A stretch of DNA of 30,279 nucleotides, taken from the NCBI GenBank assembly GCA_050247135.1, contig JBFWUT010000035.1:1-30279 (forward strand), read 5' to 3'. Below the pieces are notes generated by a model. The model was not told where the DNA came from and made no database searches. It was given only the letters and a program-made list of their open reading frames with translations. The DNA comes from Berkiella sp050247135 (GTDB lineage Bacteria > Pseudomonadota > Gammaproteobacteria > Berkiellales > Berkiellaceae). Shown here one piece after another: positions 1 through 7,876 of the stretch (position 1 is its first letter; the number at the start of each line of letters is the position of its first letter). A program made the position numbers and the translations under genes.

Positions 1-897
1 AAAAAAATCGTTAAGGAAGTGACCGGGAATGAAAATACCACCTTTAGAGAATGGCACGAATTCAAAGAAAAAAACCCCCAGCTCAATTTAAAAGATATCT
101 ATGTTGAAGCTTGCAATCTCAATACTAAATTAAATGAAACCTTTTCTCATCAATCTCAGCATGCTGATGTGCCTATAGCTGACGCCATTAGGGCTTCTAT
201 GGGGTTTCCTGTCTTTTTCTCTCCTTGGAAAATCAAAAACTGCTTATATGGCGATGGTGGCGAACAAAACAACTGCCCATCTGATGTTTTCGAGGTAAAA
301 CCAGGTAAACCTAACCCTGATGTATTATCCGTTCGTCTAGATTCTTTAGAGGAAATACGTTATTTCAAGTATGGTGTTCTCCCGTCACCCGTGCCCATCA
401 AAAATGCACTTGAATGCACATTCGCTCATTTAGAATCCTGCTTAAATGCACAAAACCGAGCTTTCTATCAAAGTCCCTATTGCAAACAAACTATTTTTTG
501 TGACACGCTCGAAGTGTCCACTTTAGATTTTGAATTAAAAGAAGACACCAAAGTGGCATTAGAAGCTTCCGGATATTATGGCACTATGCGCTTTATGCAC
601 AAACATCATCCTGAAATAACTGATAAACGATGTGATAAACAAACGCTTCAAAAACTTCAGGAAACCGATTTCCCCATCAGTTTTACTGAGTTTCTCAGCA
701 ATCATGCCGTTAAAGAAGATACTCCTGAAGTTGTTAAACCTTCAAGACGAAAAAATCAACCGGTTACACCGCTTTTTCATCATTGGAAAGGTTTATGTGT
801 CATGCAGCAAAAATGCAGTGAATTTAAAGATATCGATTACAGAACAATGCCAAAAGCTACGGCGCGCACCTTTAGGAAATCCTCTCTTTCGAGATAA
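1..897 (+). CDS. Patatin-like phospholipase, 5'-truncated by the window edge
   Basis: The frame is open from base 1, so the true start lies to the left; a GTG at 19 is only an internal codon as far as can be judged. The visible part carries the second half of a patatin domain: an ADAIRASMGFPVFF block followed by LYGDGGEQNNCP, where the DGG Asp (codon at 253-255) is the expected catalytic partner of the nucleophile serine. The GxSxG serine motif and oxyanion loop would lie upstream and cannot be checked. Patatin-like enzymes hydrolyse acyl chains from phospholipids, and in Legionella-type bacteria several are secreted effectors. About 220 residues after the DGG show no second domain I recognise. 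The next gene downstream has U-box-like segments, which fits an effector neighbourhood. Family assignment is good; secretion is inference. Confidence 0.8.
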   Translation, partial: KKIVKEVTGNENTTFREWHEFKEKNPQLNLKDIYVEACNLNTKLNETFSHQSQHADVPIADAIRASMGFPVFFSPWKIKNCLYGDGGEQNNCPSDVFEVKPGKPNPDVLSVRLDSLEEIRYFKYGVLPSPVPIKNALECTFAHLESCLNAQNRAFYQSPYCKQTIFCDTLEVSTLDFELKEDTKVALEASGYYGTMRFMHKHHPEITDKRCDKQTLQKLQETDFPISFTEFLSNHAVKEDTPEVVKPSRRKNQPVTPLFHHWKGLCVMQQKCSEFKDIDYRTMPKATARTFRKSSLSR

Positions 898-1084
898 TTT
901 ATGGCAAACTCACCTTGGGCTCATGGAATAAGCCAACAGCTCAAGGCAACCTTTTATCTGTCAACCGCTACCCATTATCAAAAAATGTCAGGAACCGCAC
1001 GACAATCTTAGTTAATGAGCCAATTTTCTGCTATCATCCGCCCATTTGGTCAATCTCACCGAAACCCTATTGGAGTTAGTCTTT

Positions 1085-2083
1085 ATGTTGTCCAGCGCTA
1101 TTGCAAAAAAAGATATTTATATATTTAAAGCCATGGCCCCATCAGCCGGTTATGACATTCTATTTAAACAATTGGATCAGTTTAGCCAAGCTAACTTATT
1201 GAATGAAATTAATCGTTGCATATGGTTAATTAGAGAGAGTAACGTTCCAGGGATGCTGACTATTGATTATATTAAATTACATGATGAGACCCATGAATGG
1301 CAGTGTTGCAGTATCCGGATGGCGCTCACTGCACAAGGCTGGGTGAGTGCATTGAATCCAGGTAAGGTTGTCATGCTAGAAAACATCACTGCAGAAAACG
1401 CAGCTGTACACGAACAGTCTTTGACTGACTATATTACTCAATTACAAAATGGAAAATTTGGCATAAAAAATCGAGTTAACCCAAGAAAAGATGAACAAAC
1501 TCAATGTGAGGTTTACACTAAATATATCGTCAATATTGGCGAAGATGGGGCCCCAGGTAAGCGTAGACGCGAAGTTGAATTATCTCCGGGTGTTAAACAA
1601 GCTATTACTTGTGAATTAAGCCAAAAGCCATTTAAAAATCCTGTCGTGCTAAGGCAAAACCTACGAGTGCGTGTTCAAGGGTGGCAATTCATTGATCTCT
1701 ATAAAGGTCGTAGTTATGAAGAATCCGAATTAGTGAAACTGAATGTAGCTAAACAATGCTACTATACCAATTTTGTACTCAAGAATCTCATTAACCGTCT
1801 TGGCTGTCCAGATGAATCAAAGATTGAATCATTAAGTGACGATAAACTAGAAGACAGCGTATTCTACGAACAGTTAGAAAATCCAGTCATCATTCCATCG
1901 GGCCATTCCTTCAGCCAAGCAACTATCGATAAAATGCATGTTGTAGCGAACCATGGAGAGATGCATTGCCCATTAACCAGGCAACCATTTACCATGGATC
2001 AAGCTGTAGAGAATATTAACCTTAATAATTTTATCAACTCATGGGATGCGGAGTTGCAGGTACGCTCAAGACTCAAGCTGTAA
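1085..2083 (+). CDS. Protein with two U-box-like segments, candidate E3 ubiquitin ligase effector
   Basis: I start it at ATG 1085, preceded by GGAG at 1072-1075 (9-nt gap); an in-frame TTG at 1046 would add 13 residues. The C-terminal segment (about residues 262-320) has the U-box pattern: ENPVIIPSGHSFSQATIDK, then CPLTRQPFT, then LNNFINSW. A second, more degenerate copy precedes it (about 174-239): ITCELSQKPFKNPVVL, SYEESEL and TNFVLKNLI. U-boxes recruit ubiquitin-charged E2 enzymes and are a eukaryotic fold; Legionella LubX is a known bacterial effector with two. The N-terminal 170 residues are unrecognised and probably bind substrate or position the protein. A basic cluster KRRR at residues 159-162 could act in nuclear targeting. 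There is no signal peptide. The U-box call on the C-terminal copy is firm; the first copy and host delivery are inferred. Confidence 0.78.
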   Translation: MLSSAIAKKDIYIFKAMAPSAGYDILFKQLDQFSQANLLNEINRCIWLIRESNVPGMLTIDYIKLHDETHEWQCCSIRMALTAQGWVSALNPGKVVMLENITAENAAVHEQSLTDYITQLQNGKFGIKNRVNPRKDEQTQCEVYTKYIVNIGEDGAPGKRRREVELSPGVKQAITCELSQKPFKNPVVLRQNLRVRVQGWQFIDLYKGRSYEESELVKLNVAKQCYYTNFVLKNLINRLGCPDESKIESLSDDKLEDSVFYEQLENPVIIPSGHSFSQATIDKMHVVANHGEMHCPLTRQPFTMDQAVENINLNNFINSWDAELQVRSRLKL

Positions 2084-2101
2084 AATATAATACGTTCATA
2101 A

Positions 2102-2120
2102 CGGCGCACGCAGTGCGCCG
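2102..2120. terminator. GC-rich hairpin between convergent genes
   Basis: CGGCGCAC at 2102-2109 pairs perfectly with GTGCGCCG at 2113-2120 around a three-base loop. It lies between two converging stop codons (2083 and 2131) and could stop transcription from both sides, although neither side has a clear T-run. Confidence 0.55.
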
Positions 2121-2130
2121 CCTGTACCAA

Positions 2131-3069
2131 CTAATTAACAATAGCGGCCTTTTGTTTAACAGTAGATGATGATTTTGCATTCATCGATCCGTTATAGCGA
2201 CCTTTTAAAGCAGCAAATAAACTGGAGTAAGCGTTACTTGGGCTCCAGACATACCACCCATCAGCTTTAGCATCTTCAGCAGCACGAATTTGCTCTAAGA
2301 CATATCTAGACTTTTGCCCAGAAGAGTAGCGGTAATGGTAGTTTGACGCTTCTACATACGGTATTAATTTAAAAGGCGTCTTGTTATTATCAAACTTACT
2401 CTTTAAAGCCACTAAAGACTTATAAACTGTTTTGTACGGTTCTTTAGAATGAGTTTGATAGGGATGGTAGTGAGAAGGGTATACCATCGGGCAGGCGCCA
2501 TCAATCGTATCAGCAAACAATTGGATGTTTTGACCAATTCGTGGTGATTCTTTAAAGCTGACTTCGCCAAAGATGTCGATTTGCAACGGAACGTTGTGTG
2601 CCTCGGCTCTTTGCTTAAAGAATTTGATAACCTGCTTAACATCTTTAGCATTTTGTGGCGAAGGTGATTGTTTGCTTGAGTAACGGATATAATCAAGCTG
2701 TATTTCTTGAGCTCCCATCTTGACAGCTGTGTCAACCAATTTGGCTCTATTGTTCCAATATTCCCGTGACTTAATCTGAGCCGCGCGTCCACCATCAGGA
2801 AATACCACAATTCGAGCAACATACCGAATACCATTGCTCTTAATTAAGTTGATATTTTTTTGATAATTTCTTGTCACTTTCTGCAAATCTACAACAAAAG
2901 TATTAATACCTACTGCTTTAGATTCTTGAATAAGGCTATTTAATTTTGCAGTATTCTCAAGTGTGCCCTGATTTATGTAAATTCCTTTTACTGTTGCAAC
3001 CGCACTTGTTGACCCCAGCAAGACCACAGCCATCATTAGGCACGCGATTATGGGAGATTTCTTATGCAT
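2131..3069 (-). CDS. Exported putative glycoside hydrolase (DUF4015-like)
   Basis: The ATG at 3069 follows GAAGAGAG at a good distance and opens a classical signal peptide (MHKKSPII, a hydrophobic run, then a cleavage site near TSAVA), so this start is preferred to an upstream in-frame codon at 3099. The mature part begins VKGIYINQG and continues with a TIM-barrel-like pattern: INTFVVDLQK, GIRYVARIVVFPD, EIQLDYIRY, PLQIDIFGE, DGACPMVYPSHY and DGWYVWSP. These are the strand-end motifs of the DUF4015 group of putative glycoside hydrolases, and the Asp in QLDYIRY is a plausible catalytic residue. The product should act in the periplasm or outside the cell on a glycan I cannot name. It is monocistronic, with its start facing rtcB across about 155 bases. 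Confidence 0.75.
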   Translation of the reverse strand: MHKKSPIIACLMMAVVLLGSTSAVATVKGIYINQGTLENTAKLNSLIQESKAVGINTFVVDLQKVTRNYQKNINLIKSNGIRYVARIVVFPDGGRAAQIKSREYWNNRAKLVDTAVKMGAQEIQLDYIRYSSKQSPSPQNAKDVKQVIKFFKQRAEAHNVPLQIDIFGEVSFKESPRIGQNIQLFADTIDGACPMVYPSHYHPYQTHSKEPYKTVYKSLVALKSKFDNNKTPFKLIPYVEASNYHYRYSSGQKSRYVLEQIRAAEDAKADGWYVWSPSNAYSSLFAALKGRYNGSMNAKSSSTVKQKAAIVN

Positions 3070-3224
3070 GATTATTCTCTCTTCAAAAGGACCAAACAAC
3101 TACACATGTCAAATAATCGACACCTCGATGAAAAAAGTTTAAATAATCGTATTTTTAGGGAACCATTCTGTTCTTCAGGATAAAAAATCAGTAAAATATC
3201 TGTATTCTTATTAGGTAAAAAGCT

Positions 3225-4421
3225 ATGCCAATTAAAACGATTATTACCACAGGTAAGGTTCCTGTTAAGATCTACACTGATCAGATCGATGATTCAGCCT
3301 ATCAACAACTGAAGGCTCTCTCTCAGCTTGATATCATTCACTCCCACATTGCTGCCATGCCAGATGTCCACTGTGGCATAGGATCAACGGTAGGCGCTGT
3401 TATTCCCACCAAACACGCCATCATTCCTGCTGCCGTGGGCGTGGATATTGGTTGTGGTATGCAGGCTGTTAAACTTTCGCTCAAAGCTCATCAATTACCG
3501 GATAATTTAAAAAATATACGCCTTGCCATTGAAGAAGCGGTACCTGTTGGCTTCAATGCGCACTCAAGCGATGACATTCGTCTTCAAGCCTGTCAACCCT
3601 TCAAGCAGGGAATTGAAACGATTCTCGAAAAACACCCAGCTCTTCTTAAAATCGCCCGTCAAATTGATAAGAAGTGGATGAGTCAGCTGGGAACCCTAGG
3701 GGGAGGCAATCATTTTATTGAGCTATGCATTGACGATGAGAACTCTATATGGGTTATGTTGCACTCTGGCAGCCGGGGTATTGGCAATGCCATTGGCACT
3801 TATTTTATAGAATTAGCTAAAAAAGACATGGGCGTTCATCTTAAAAACTTACCCCATAAAGACTTAGCCTATTTGAAAGAGGGAACTGAGCATTTTCAAG
3901 ACTATTTAACGGCTGTGCAATGGGGTCAGGATTACGCTTATGCCAACCGAAATGAAATGATGACAATGATCATCCAGGTGCTCAATCGTTTTTTGCCAGC
4001 CTTCACCTTAGAAGCACAGGCAATCAATTGCCATCATAATTACGTAACGACAGAAACCCATTATGGTGAATCGGTTTACCTCACTCGTAAAGGGGCTATC
4101 CGTGCAGGTAAAGGAGATTTAGGTATCATCCCAGGTAGCATGGGGGCTTGCTCTTACATTGTGCGAGGTAAAGGCGTTGATAGCGCATTTCACTCTTGTG
4201 CCCATGGGGCAGGGCGGGTGCTAAGTCGCAATGAAGCCAGAAAGCGCTTTGGGACTCGCGATCTCATCGCTCAGACACAAGGAGTTGAATGCCGTAAAGA
4301 CAAACAAGTACTTGACGAAATACCTTCAGCTTATAAGAATATCGATACCGTAATGGAAAACCAAAGTGATTTAGTAGATGTGCTTTATCGTCTGAAACAA
4401 GTCGTCTGCATCAAAGGATAG
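3225..4421 (+). CDS. rtcB: RtcB family RNA ligase
   Basis: RtcB joins RNA 3'-phosphate or 2',3'-cyclic phosphate ends to 5'-OH ends, using GTP and Mn2+. The 398-residue product matches the usual family length and keeps the family signatures in order: MPDVHCGIGSTVG (45-57), VGVDIGCGM (71-79) with metal ligands D74 and C77, GTLGGGNHF with H163, HSGSRGIG with H180, NCHHNYV around 270, PGSMG, and SCAHGAGR with the guanylylated histidine at 327. No key residue is missing, so the enzyme should be active. The start ATG has an AGG about nine bases upstream. It heads a compact operon: the PEBP gene starts 13 bases after its stop and a small membrane gene follows that. No archease or RtcR-type regulator is adjacent, so the substrate (tRNA or rRNA repair) is not indicated by context. 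Confidence 0.95.
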   Translation: MPIKTIITTGKVPVKIYTDQIDDSAYQQLKALSQLDIIHSHIAAMPDVHCGIGSTVGAVIPTKHAIIPAAVGVDIGCGMQAVKLSLKAHQLPDNLKNIRLAIEEAVPVGFNAHSSDDIRLQACQPFKQGIETILEKHPALLKIARQIDKKWMSQLGTLGGGNHFIELCIDDENSIWVMLHSGSRGIGNAIGTYFIELAKKDMGVHLKNLPHKDLAYLKEGTEHFQDYLTAVQWGQDYAYANRNEMMTMIIQVLNRFLPAFTLEAQAINCHHNYVTTETHYGESVYLTRKGAIRAGKGDLGIIPGSMGACSYIVRGKGVDSAFHSCAHGAGRVLSRNEARKRFGTRDLIAQTQGVECRKDKQVLDEIPSAYKNIDTVMENQSDLVDVLYRLKQVVCIKG

Positions 4422-4434
4422 CTAGGGATAGCCC

Positions 4435-4899
4435 ATGAAAATACTGTCGAGTGCCTTTTCACACAATCAGTCCATTCCGACTCAATACACTTGCGAAGGG
4501 GATGATATCTCACCCCCTCTAAGTTGGGAAGATATCCCAGCTGAAGCTAAAAGTCTCGTTCTTATTGTTGACGATCCTGATGCGCCAGACCCCGCTGCCC
4601 CTAAATTAACTTGGGTTCATTGGATACTTTATAACCTAGACCCAAAGAGTGAGGGGTTAGCTGAAAACACCTCTATTCCTCAAGGGGCTTTTGCGGGTCT
4701 TACCAATTGGAATAAAACCAAATATGGTGGCCCATGTCCCCCAATTGGTCGTCATCGCTATTTTCACAAACTCTACGCGCTGGATACTGTTTTGCCGGAT
4801 CTAAAAAATCCCAGTAAAGAAGCACTCTTAAAAGCGATGGAAAACCACATCATCGCCAAAACGGAACTGATTGGTACTTACCAAAAAGCAGGAGCCTAA
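4435..4899 (+). CDS. YbhB/YbcL-type PEBP (Raf kinase inhibitor-like) protein
   Basis: This 154-residue protein has the full phosphatidylethanolamine-binding fold signature of the bacterial YbhB/YbcL group: TCEGDDISPPLSW near the N terminus, LIVDDPDAPDP (about 43-53), WVHWILYNL, and GPCPPIGRHRYFHKLYALD, which forms the anion-binding pocket. There is no signal peptide, so it is cytoplasmic like YbhB. The cellular role of this family in bacteria is poorly known. It is second in the rtcB operon, with a 13-base gap carrying AGGGA, and only three bases separate its stop from the next ATG. The family call is firm; no substrate can be given. Confidence 0.9.
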   Translation: MKILSSAFSHNQSIPTQYTCEGDDISPPLSWEDIPAEAKSLVLIVDDPDAPDPAAPKLTWVHWILYNLDPKSEGLAENTSIPQGAFAGLTNWNKTKYGGPCPPIGRHRYFHKLYALDTVLPDLKNPSKEALLKAMENHIIAKTELIGTYQKAGA

Positions 4900-4902
4900 T
4901 TT

Positions 4903-5172
4903 ATGTATGTTGCTCTCTTGGGCGCTCTGCTTGTTATTATGACGGCTTTCATTTTAGGACCCGCTTATTTAAATAAGCCAACCTTTAACAAGCTATTTCC
5001 CATCTTTTTGTTTTTATACTTTTGGTATTTTATTTACTCACTCTGCGCGCTATTTAATATCCCGTACTCAGTACTATTAGGTGCGGCGATTGCAGCGTTA
5101 TGTAGTGTTATTTTTTATTATATTAAGAAATCGAGAAAGGTCGCGTTTCTTAATCGGTTCTTTGCGGAATAG
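4903..5172 (+). CDS. Small inner-membrane protein, unknown
   Basis: An 89-residue hydrophobic protein with three likely membrane segments: about 3-20 (LLGALLVIMTAFILG), 30-50 (LFPIFLFLYFWYFIYSL) and 57-75 (LLGAAIAALCSVIFYYI). It ends with a short basic tail (KKSRKVAFLNRFF), which positive-inside rules would place in the cytoplasm. The start is three bases after the PEBP stop, so translation is probably coupled; no separate ribosome site is obvious. I do not recognise a family. Its role may be linked to the rtcB/PEBP operon, but nothing in the sequence says how. Confidence 0.7.
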   Translation: MYVALLGALLVIMTAFILGPAYLNKPTFNKLFPIFLFLYFWYFIYSLCALFNIPYSVLLGAAIAALCSVIFYYIKKSRKVAFLNRFFAE

Positions 5173-5257
5173 TCCTTTATCACTGTCTTTGACAGTCTTA
5201 CGTGAGGCAAGGCGCGGTACTGGATCATAGATAACAATTCACTATGCCAAGCTTTTA

Positions 5258-5312
5258 CCCCGGGTAACGGCCTTAACCCGGGGCTATTACTGTTACAGCT
5301 ACCGCTGTAACA
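5258..5312. terminator. Two adjacent strong hairpins between convergent genes
   Basis: CCCCGGGT (5258-5265) pairs with ACCCGGGG (5276-5283). TGTTACAGC (5291-5299) pairs with GCTGTAACA (5304-5312). They lie after the small membrane gene and just before the stop of the diiron gene on the other strand, so they probably end both transcripts. Neither has a good T-run. Confidence 0.5.
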
Positions 5313-5318
5313 ATAAAT

Positions 5319-6278
5319 TCAAATGAAGACCTCTTCGGGGTAGTGTCTTTGAATTTTATAGATTCTTGCACATTCTTCTGGGGCATACGGCTCAAAATAC
5401 CCTTCCTCACCCAACACATCAATCCATTTTTGTGTTGCCGGCTGTTGCATGATTTTTTTCATGATCTGTAATTTAACCATGGACGAAGACTGGGATTCTA
5501 TGGCTTGAAACAAAGCGGTTAATTCAGAAAATGAAAGGGGGCCCAGCTCAGATTCAACACAAGCCACTATATTTTGCGCCCCTACCCGTAGAATATCTAA
5601 GTAACTTTTTATGCCGTCATAAATATCTTTTTCAGCTTGGTGATCTATCCGCTTGGGATCAAATAACGCCACCCCAGTATTGTGATGAATAGCCTCATCT
5701 TTAACAATATCCAGCAACGTCTCTTTCAAACAATCCCACTGGCAAGTTTTTGCTAATGTCTTGTAATAAGCGATGCCCCATCCCTCTAGCACAGTTTGGA
5801 TCAGAAAATACAACGTATTCACTTCGCAGTTCTCAATCATGGTAGAGATATGCTGAACAAACTTACCTTGTGGGCTTACACGTTGCTCGATCGTAAGATA
5901 GGGAGCAAGCCATGATAGGTGTGCCGCCTCATCGCTAGCGATGAGGCCATACATTTGGCGAATTTCTGTTGTTTCACCTAAAGCTATCATTTTGGCGCAA
6001 TAGGCGATCCCTGCTTTTTCGATAAAATAGGATTCACTCATCACAAAGTTGTTACAGGCTTGTACGATTTGCTGTTGCATTTCATGACTTTGGTTCTGGA
6101 ATAACGCGCTTTTGTCTAGCGTATAAAGGGAAGCCGGCCAAGCAGTAAGTTGAGCATCATATTTTGGGTGATCTCTCAGCCTGCCTTTACGGCGTAAGCT
6201 CCCTTTTAGGGTTTTATCTAATAGGGCATTATCTTCTTGGTGGGGTAACAATAAACTATTGACGATTGGTATAGACAT
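5319..6278 (-). CDS. Ferritin-fold diiron protein, probable oxygenase
   Basis: Numbered from the ATG at 6278 (319 residues), the protein is largely helical and carries the carboxylate/histidine ligands of a four-helix diiron site: an E in SYFIEKAG (87), E117 and H120 in SDEAAHLSW, E165 in VLEGWG, and E195 and H198 in KDEAIHHNTG. Two ExxH pairs, each on its own helix with a lone E before it, are typical of diiron oxygenases and ferritin-like proteins. The substrate cannot be read from sequence; AurF-like N-oxygenases and acyl desaturase-like proteins are both possible relatives. An in-frame TTG at 6308 would add ten residues; neither start has a strong ribosome site. The start faces the GNAT gene at 6343, so one short region must hold both promoters or the promoters overlap the genes. 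Confidence 0.65.
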   Translation of the reverse strand: MSIPIVNSLLLPHQEDNALLDKTLKGSLRRKGRLRDHPKYDAQLTAWPASLYTLDKSALFQNQSHEMQQQIVQACNNFVMSESYFIEKAGIAYCAKMIALGETTEIRQMYGLIASDEAAHLSWLAPYLTIEQRVSPQGKFVQHISTMIENCEVNTLYFLIQTVLEGWGIAYYKTLAKTCQWDCLKETLLDIVKDEAIHHNTGVALFDPKRIDHQAEKDIYDGIKSYLDILRVGAQNIVACVESELGPLSFSELTALFQAIESQSSSMVKLQIMKKIMQQPATQKWIDVLGEEGYFEPYAPEECARIYKIQRHYPEEVFI

Positions 6279-6342
6279 CGGGATGATAACGCCTTCAAAG
6301 TTAACCAAGGATGGCTTCAGTGTAAGCTATTTTTAAATTGAT

Positions 6343-6837
6343 ATGAAACAAGACCTTATCATCCGAGCCGCAAAACTGACTGACTGTAAAGCCGTTTACG
6401 ATATGGCTTATGAGCTGGCTAAAATGCAAGACCTACTCAGCCGATTTTGTCTGACCGAACTTAGCCTAGAAGATATGGTCAACAATAAAGAAGAAGCAAC
6501 ACAAACGATCGTAGTTGAGAAAGAAGGGCAGGTCGTCGCTTTTGCGATGCATACTCTACTTAAAAATAATCGGCTCTACCACCATGGTTTTGCTATGTAT
6601 ATTGATGAACTTTATGTTTTGCCTGATTACCGTAATCAAGGGATCGGCAAAGCCTTGTTTCAATACATTGGTGAAATTGCCTTAATGAAGCAATGTAACC
6701 GTTTAGAATGGTGGGTCGAAACCAATAATGAAGGTGCCTTTGCCTTTTATGAACATATGGGGGCTCGTGCACTGACTGAATTTATGACTTTTCGTTTACA
6801 AGGCGAGGCTTTAAAAGCATTTGTTACCCACGCTTAA
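6343..6837 (+). CDS. GNAT family N-acetyltransferase
   Basis: A 164-residue protein of normal GNAT length. The acetyl-CoA pyrophosphate-binding motif is visible as YIDELYVLPDYRNQGIGKALF (split here: beta-4 ELYVLPDYR, then the loop QGIGKAL), followed by LEWWVETNNEGAFAFYEHMG, the usual motif B helix. The opening IRAAKLTDCKAVYDMAYELA and the overall pattern resemble the diamine (spermidine/spermine-type) acetyltransferase group, but the acceptor is not certain. It is divergent from the diiron gene and convergent with the lipoprotein gene; its last codons form the left arm of a terminator hairpin. Confidence 0.88.
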   Translation: MKQDLIIRAAKLTDCKAVYDMAYELAKMQDLLSRFCLTELSLEDMVNNKEEATQTIVVEKEGQVVAFAMHTLLKNNRLYHHGFAMYIDELYVLPDYRNQGIGKALFQYIGEIALMKQCNRLEWWVETNNEGAFAFYEHMGARALTEFMTFRLQGEALKAFVTHA

Positions 6838-6851
6838 AAAGCGTAGGTAAC
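6823..6851. terminator. Bidirectional terminator overlapping the GNAT stop
   Basis: GTTACCCACGC (6823-6833) pairs with GCGTAGGTAAC (6841-6851) with one mismatch, around an A-rich loop. A T-rich stretch follows to 6866. It lies between two converging genes. Confidence 0.65.
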
Positions 6852-6866
6852 TTCTGCTTATCATTT

Positions 6867-7103
6867 TTAGTAGTCGTCGTAGCCACGTTGTGAGCTGTCG
6901 TAAATGGCTCCACCTAACGCGCCAGCACCAGCACCAATTAAAGCACCTGCGCCTGCGTTACCTGAAAGAGAACCAATTGCTGCACCACCAACCGTACCAA
7001 TAGCAGCACCGCTTAACAAGCGCTGTTCTGAGGTGGTCATGTTAGAGCAACCAACCAGCGACGCCATAGCTATAACGGGGATGAGTTTTGTTAAGTGTTT
7101 CAT
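6867..7103 (-). CDS. Glycine-zipper lipoprotein
   Basis: A 78-residue precursor with a lipoprotein signal peptide (MKHLTKLIPVIAMA) and lipobox SLVGC; the Cys at about 19 would be acylated, with S at +2, which favours outer-membrane sorting. The mature part is a glycine zipper: GAAIGTVGGAAIGSLSG and GAGALIGAGAGALGGAIY, the pattern seen in OsmB/YMGG-type envelope proteins. A short Tyr/Asp tail ends it. The start is well supported by AGGAGGG seven bases upstream. Such proteins are often induced by envelope or osmotic stress, but no regulator site is visible. Confidence 0.85.
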   Translation of the reverse strand: MKHLTKLIPVIAMASLVGCSNMTTSEQRLLSGAAIGTVGGAAIGSLSGNAGAGALIGAGAGALGGAIYDSSQRGYDDY

Positions 7104-7407
7104 TACGCGTCCCTCCTAAAAGACAACTATAAACATAGACAAAAATCAAACGAGATCAGTGCAGACACAATCATTACCTTTATTTAATGTCCCGAATTGA
7201 TAAAACCCGAGCGCTCGCTATAAGATGAAATTCCGTCAATACCGACACATCCACTTAAGCAAAGCATCAATAACATCAAATAAAGACAATGCAATATCTT
7301 CAAGACAAACACCTTGTTTCATTTATGTTCTTGATGATATTTCGGCAGGTCATGGATGCAATGAGAGATGGAAATGTGCCCAGTAGTACTGGGCACATTA
7401 AGGAGAG
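7104..7407. other. Intergenic stretch
   Basis: About 300 bases without a credible gene. It presumably holds the promoter of the lipoprotein gene at its left end, though I see no good consensus. A perfect palindrome at 7373-7399 is listed separately. Confidence 0.5.
7373..7399 (-). terminator. Perfect 13-bp palindrome, likely terminator of the HSRTF gene
   Basis: AATGTGCCCAGTA (7373-7385) and TACTGGGCACATT (7387-7399) are perfect inverse complements around a single G. It lies about ten bases past the stop of the minus-strand gene at 7408, and in that direction is followed by a pyrimidine-rich stretch. Confidence 0.6.
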
Positions 7408-7851
7408 TTAACGCCCTGTCGGAATGAACGTTCTAGTGTGCGTCATGCCATGAACGGCACCCACACTCGGTGAGCTAAAAAAGCCGCCGCCACCAATCGA
7501 TGGGCCACCACTTGGAATAAAGGTACGACTATGTGAAACCCCGTGTGATGGTGCTGGTGTAGGAATGAACGTGCGACTATGCGAAACAGGCGCAGCTCTA
7601 GGTCCTGTTGGCACAAAGGTTCTTGAATGGGCTACGCCCCCAATTGGCCGATGGAAAGTAGGCCAAAAGAAAAACCCTGAATGCGAAGAGTTAGCGCTAG
7701 CATAAATTAAACTCACGAGCACAGTCGCTAATAAAGCGCTGACAACAAGAGCTTCAGCTGCCGCTAATCCAAAAGGACCGCTTGCTGCAAGCGCAACCGC
7801 TCCAAATATCAACGCACCCCAACCGATAGTTGCTTTTGCACTTAAAGCCAT
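7408..7851 (-). CDS. Membrane-anchored protein with four HSRTF[VI]P repeats
   Basis: A 147-residue protein I do not recognise. Residues 8-50 form two hydrophobic segments rich in Ala and Gly (ATIGWGALIFGAVALA and ALVVSALLATVLVSLIYA). The rest is a low-complexity Gly/Pro/Ser tail with four copies of one motif: HSRTFVPTG at 75, HSRTFIPTP at 91, HSRTFIPSG at 107 and HTRTFIPTG at 138, the last being almost the C terminus. The copies are 16, 16 and 31 residues apart. AAGGGGA seven bases upstream supports the ATG. It starts 25 bases after the stop of the double-glycine peptide gene at 7877, so the two are probably cotranscribed. Regular spacing of an identical motif suggests a binding or modification site repeated for avidity; this is inference. 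Confidence 0.7.
   Translation of the reverse strand: MALSAKATIGWGALIFGAVALAASGPFGLAAAEALVVSALLATVLVSLIYASANSSHSGFFFWPTFHRPIGGVAHSRTFVPTGPRAAPVSHSRTFIPTPAPSHGVSHSRTFIPSGGPSIGGGGFFSSPSVGAVHGMTHTRTFIPTGR
7411..7629 (-). repeat. Coding repeat region, four HSRTF[VI]P[TS] motifs
   Basis: The region encodes four copies of an eight- to nine-residue motif, beginning at codons 75, 91, 107 and 138 of the host gene. The DNA copies share most bases, for example the stretch encoding CATAGTCGTACC on the minus strand, which points to recent duplication. Confidence 0.6.
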
Positions 7852-7876
7852 GGTGGTGTCCCCTTAGAACAATTGA

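Noticed and set aside
6308..6343. A divergent promoter between the diiron and GNAT genes
   Set aside because: The space is very short and no convincing -35/-10 pair is visible, so I did not list one.
7411..7629. Possible CRISPR-like spacing of repeats
   Set aside because: The repeats are coding, in frame, and unevenly spaced, with no palindromic unit or spacers of constant length.
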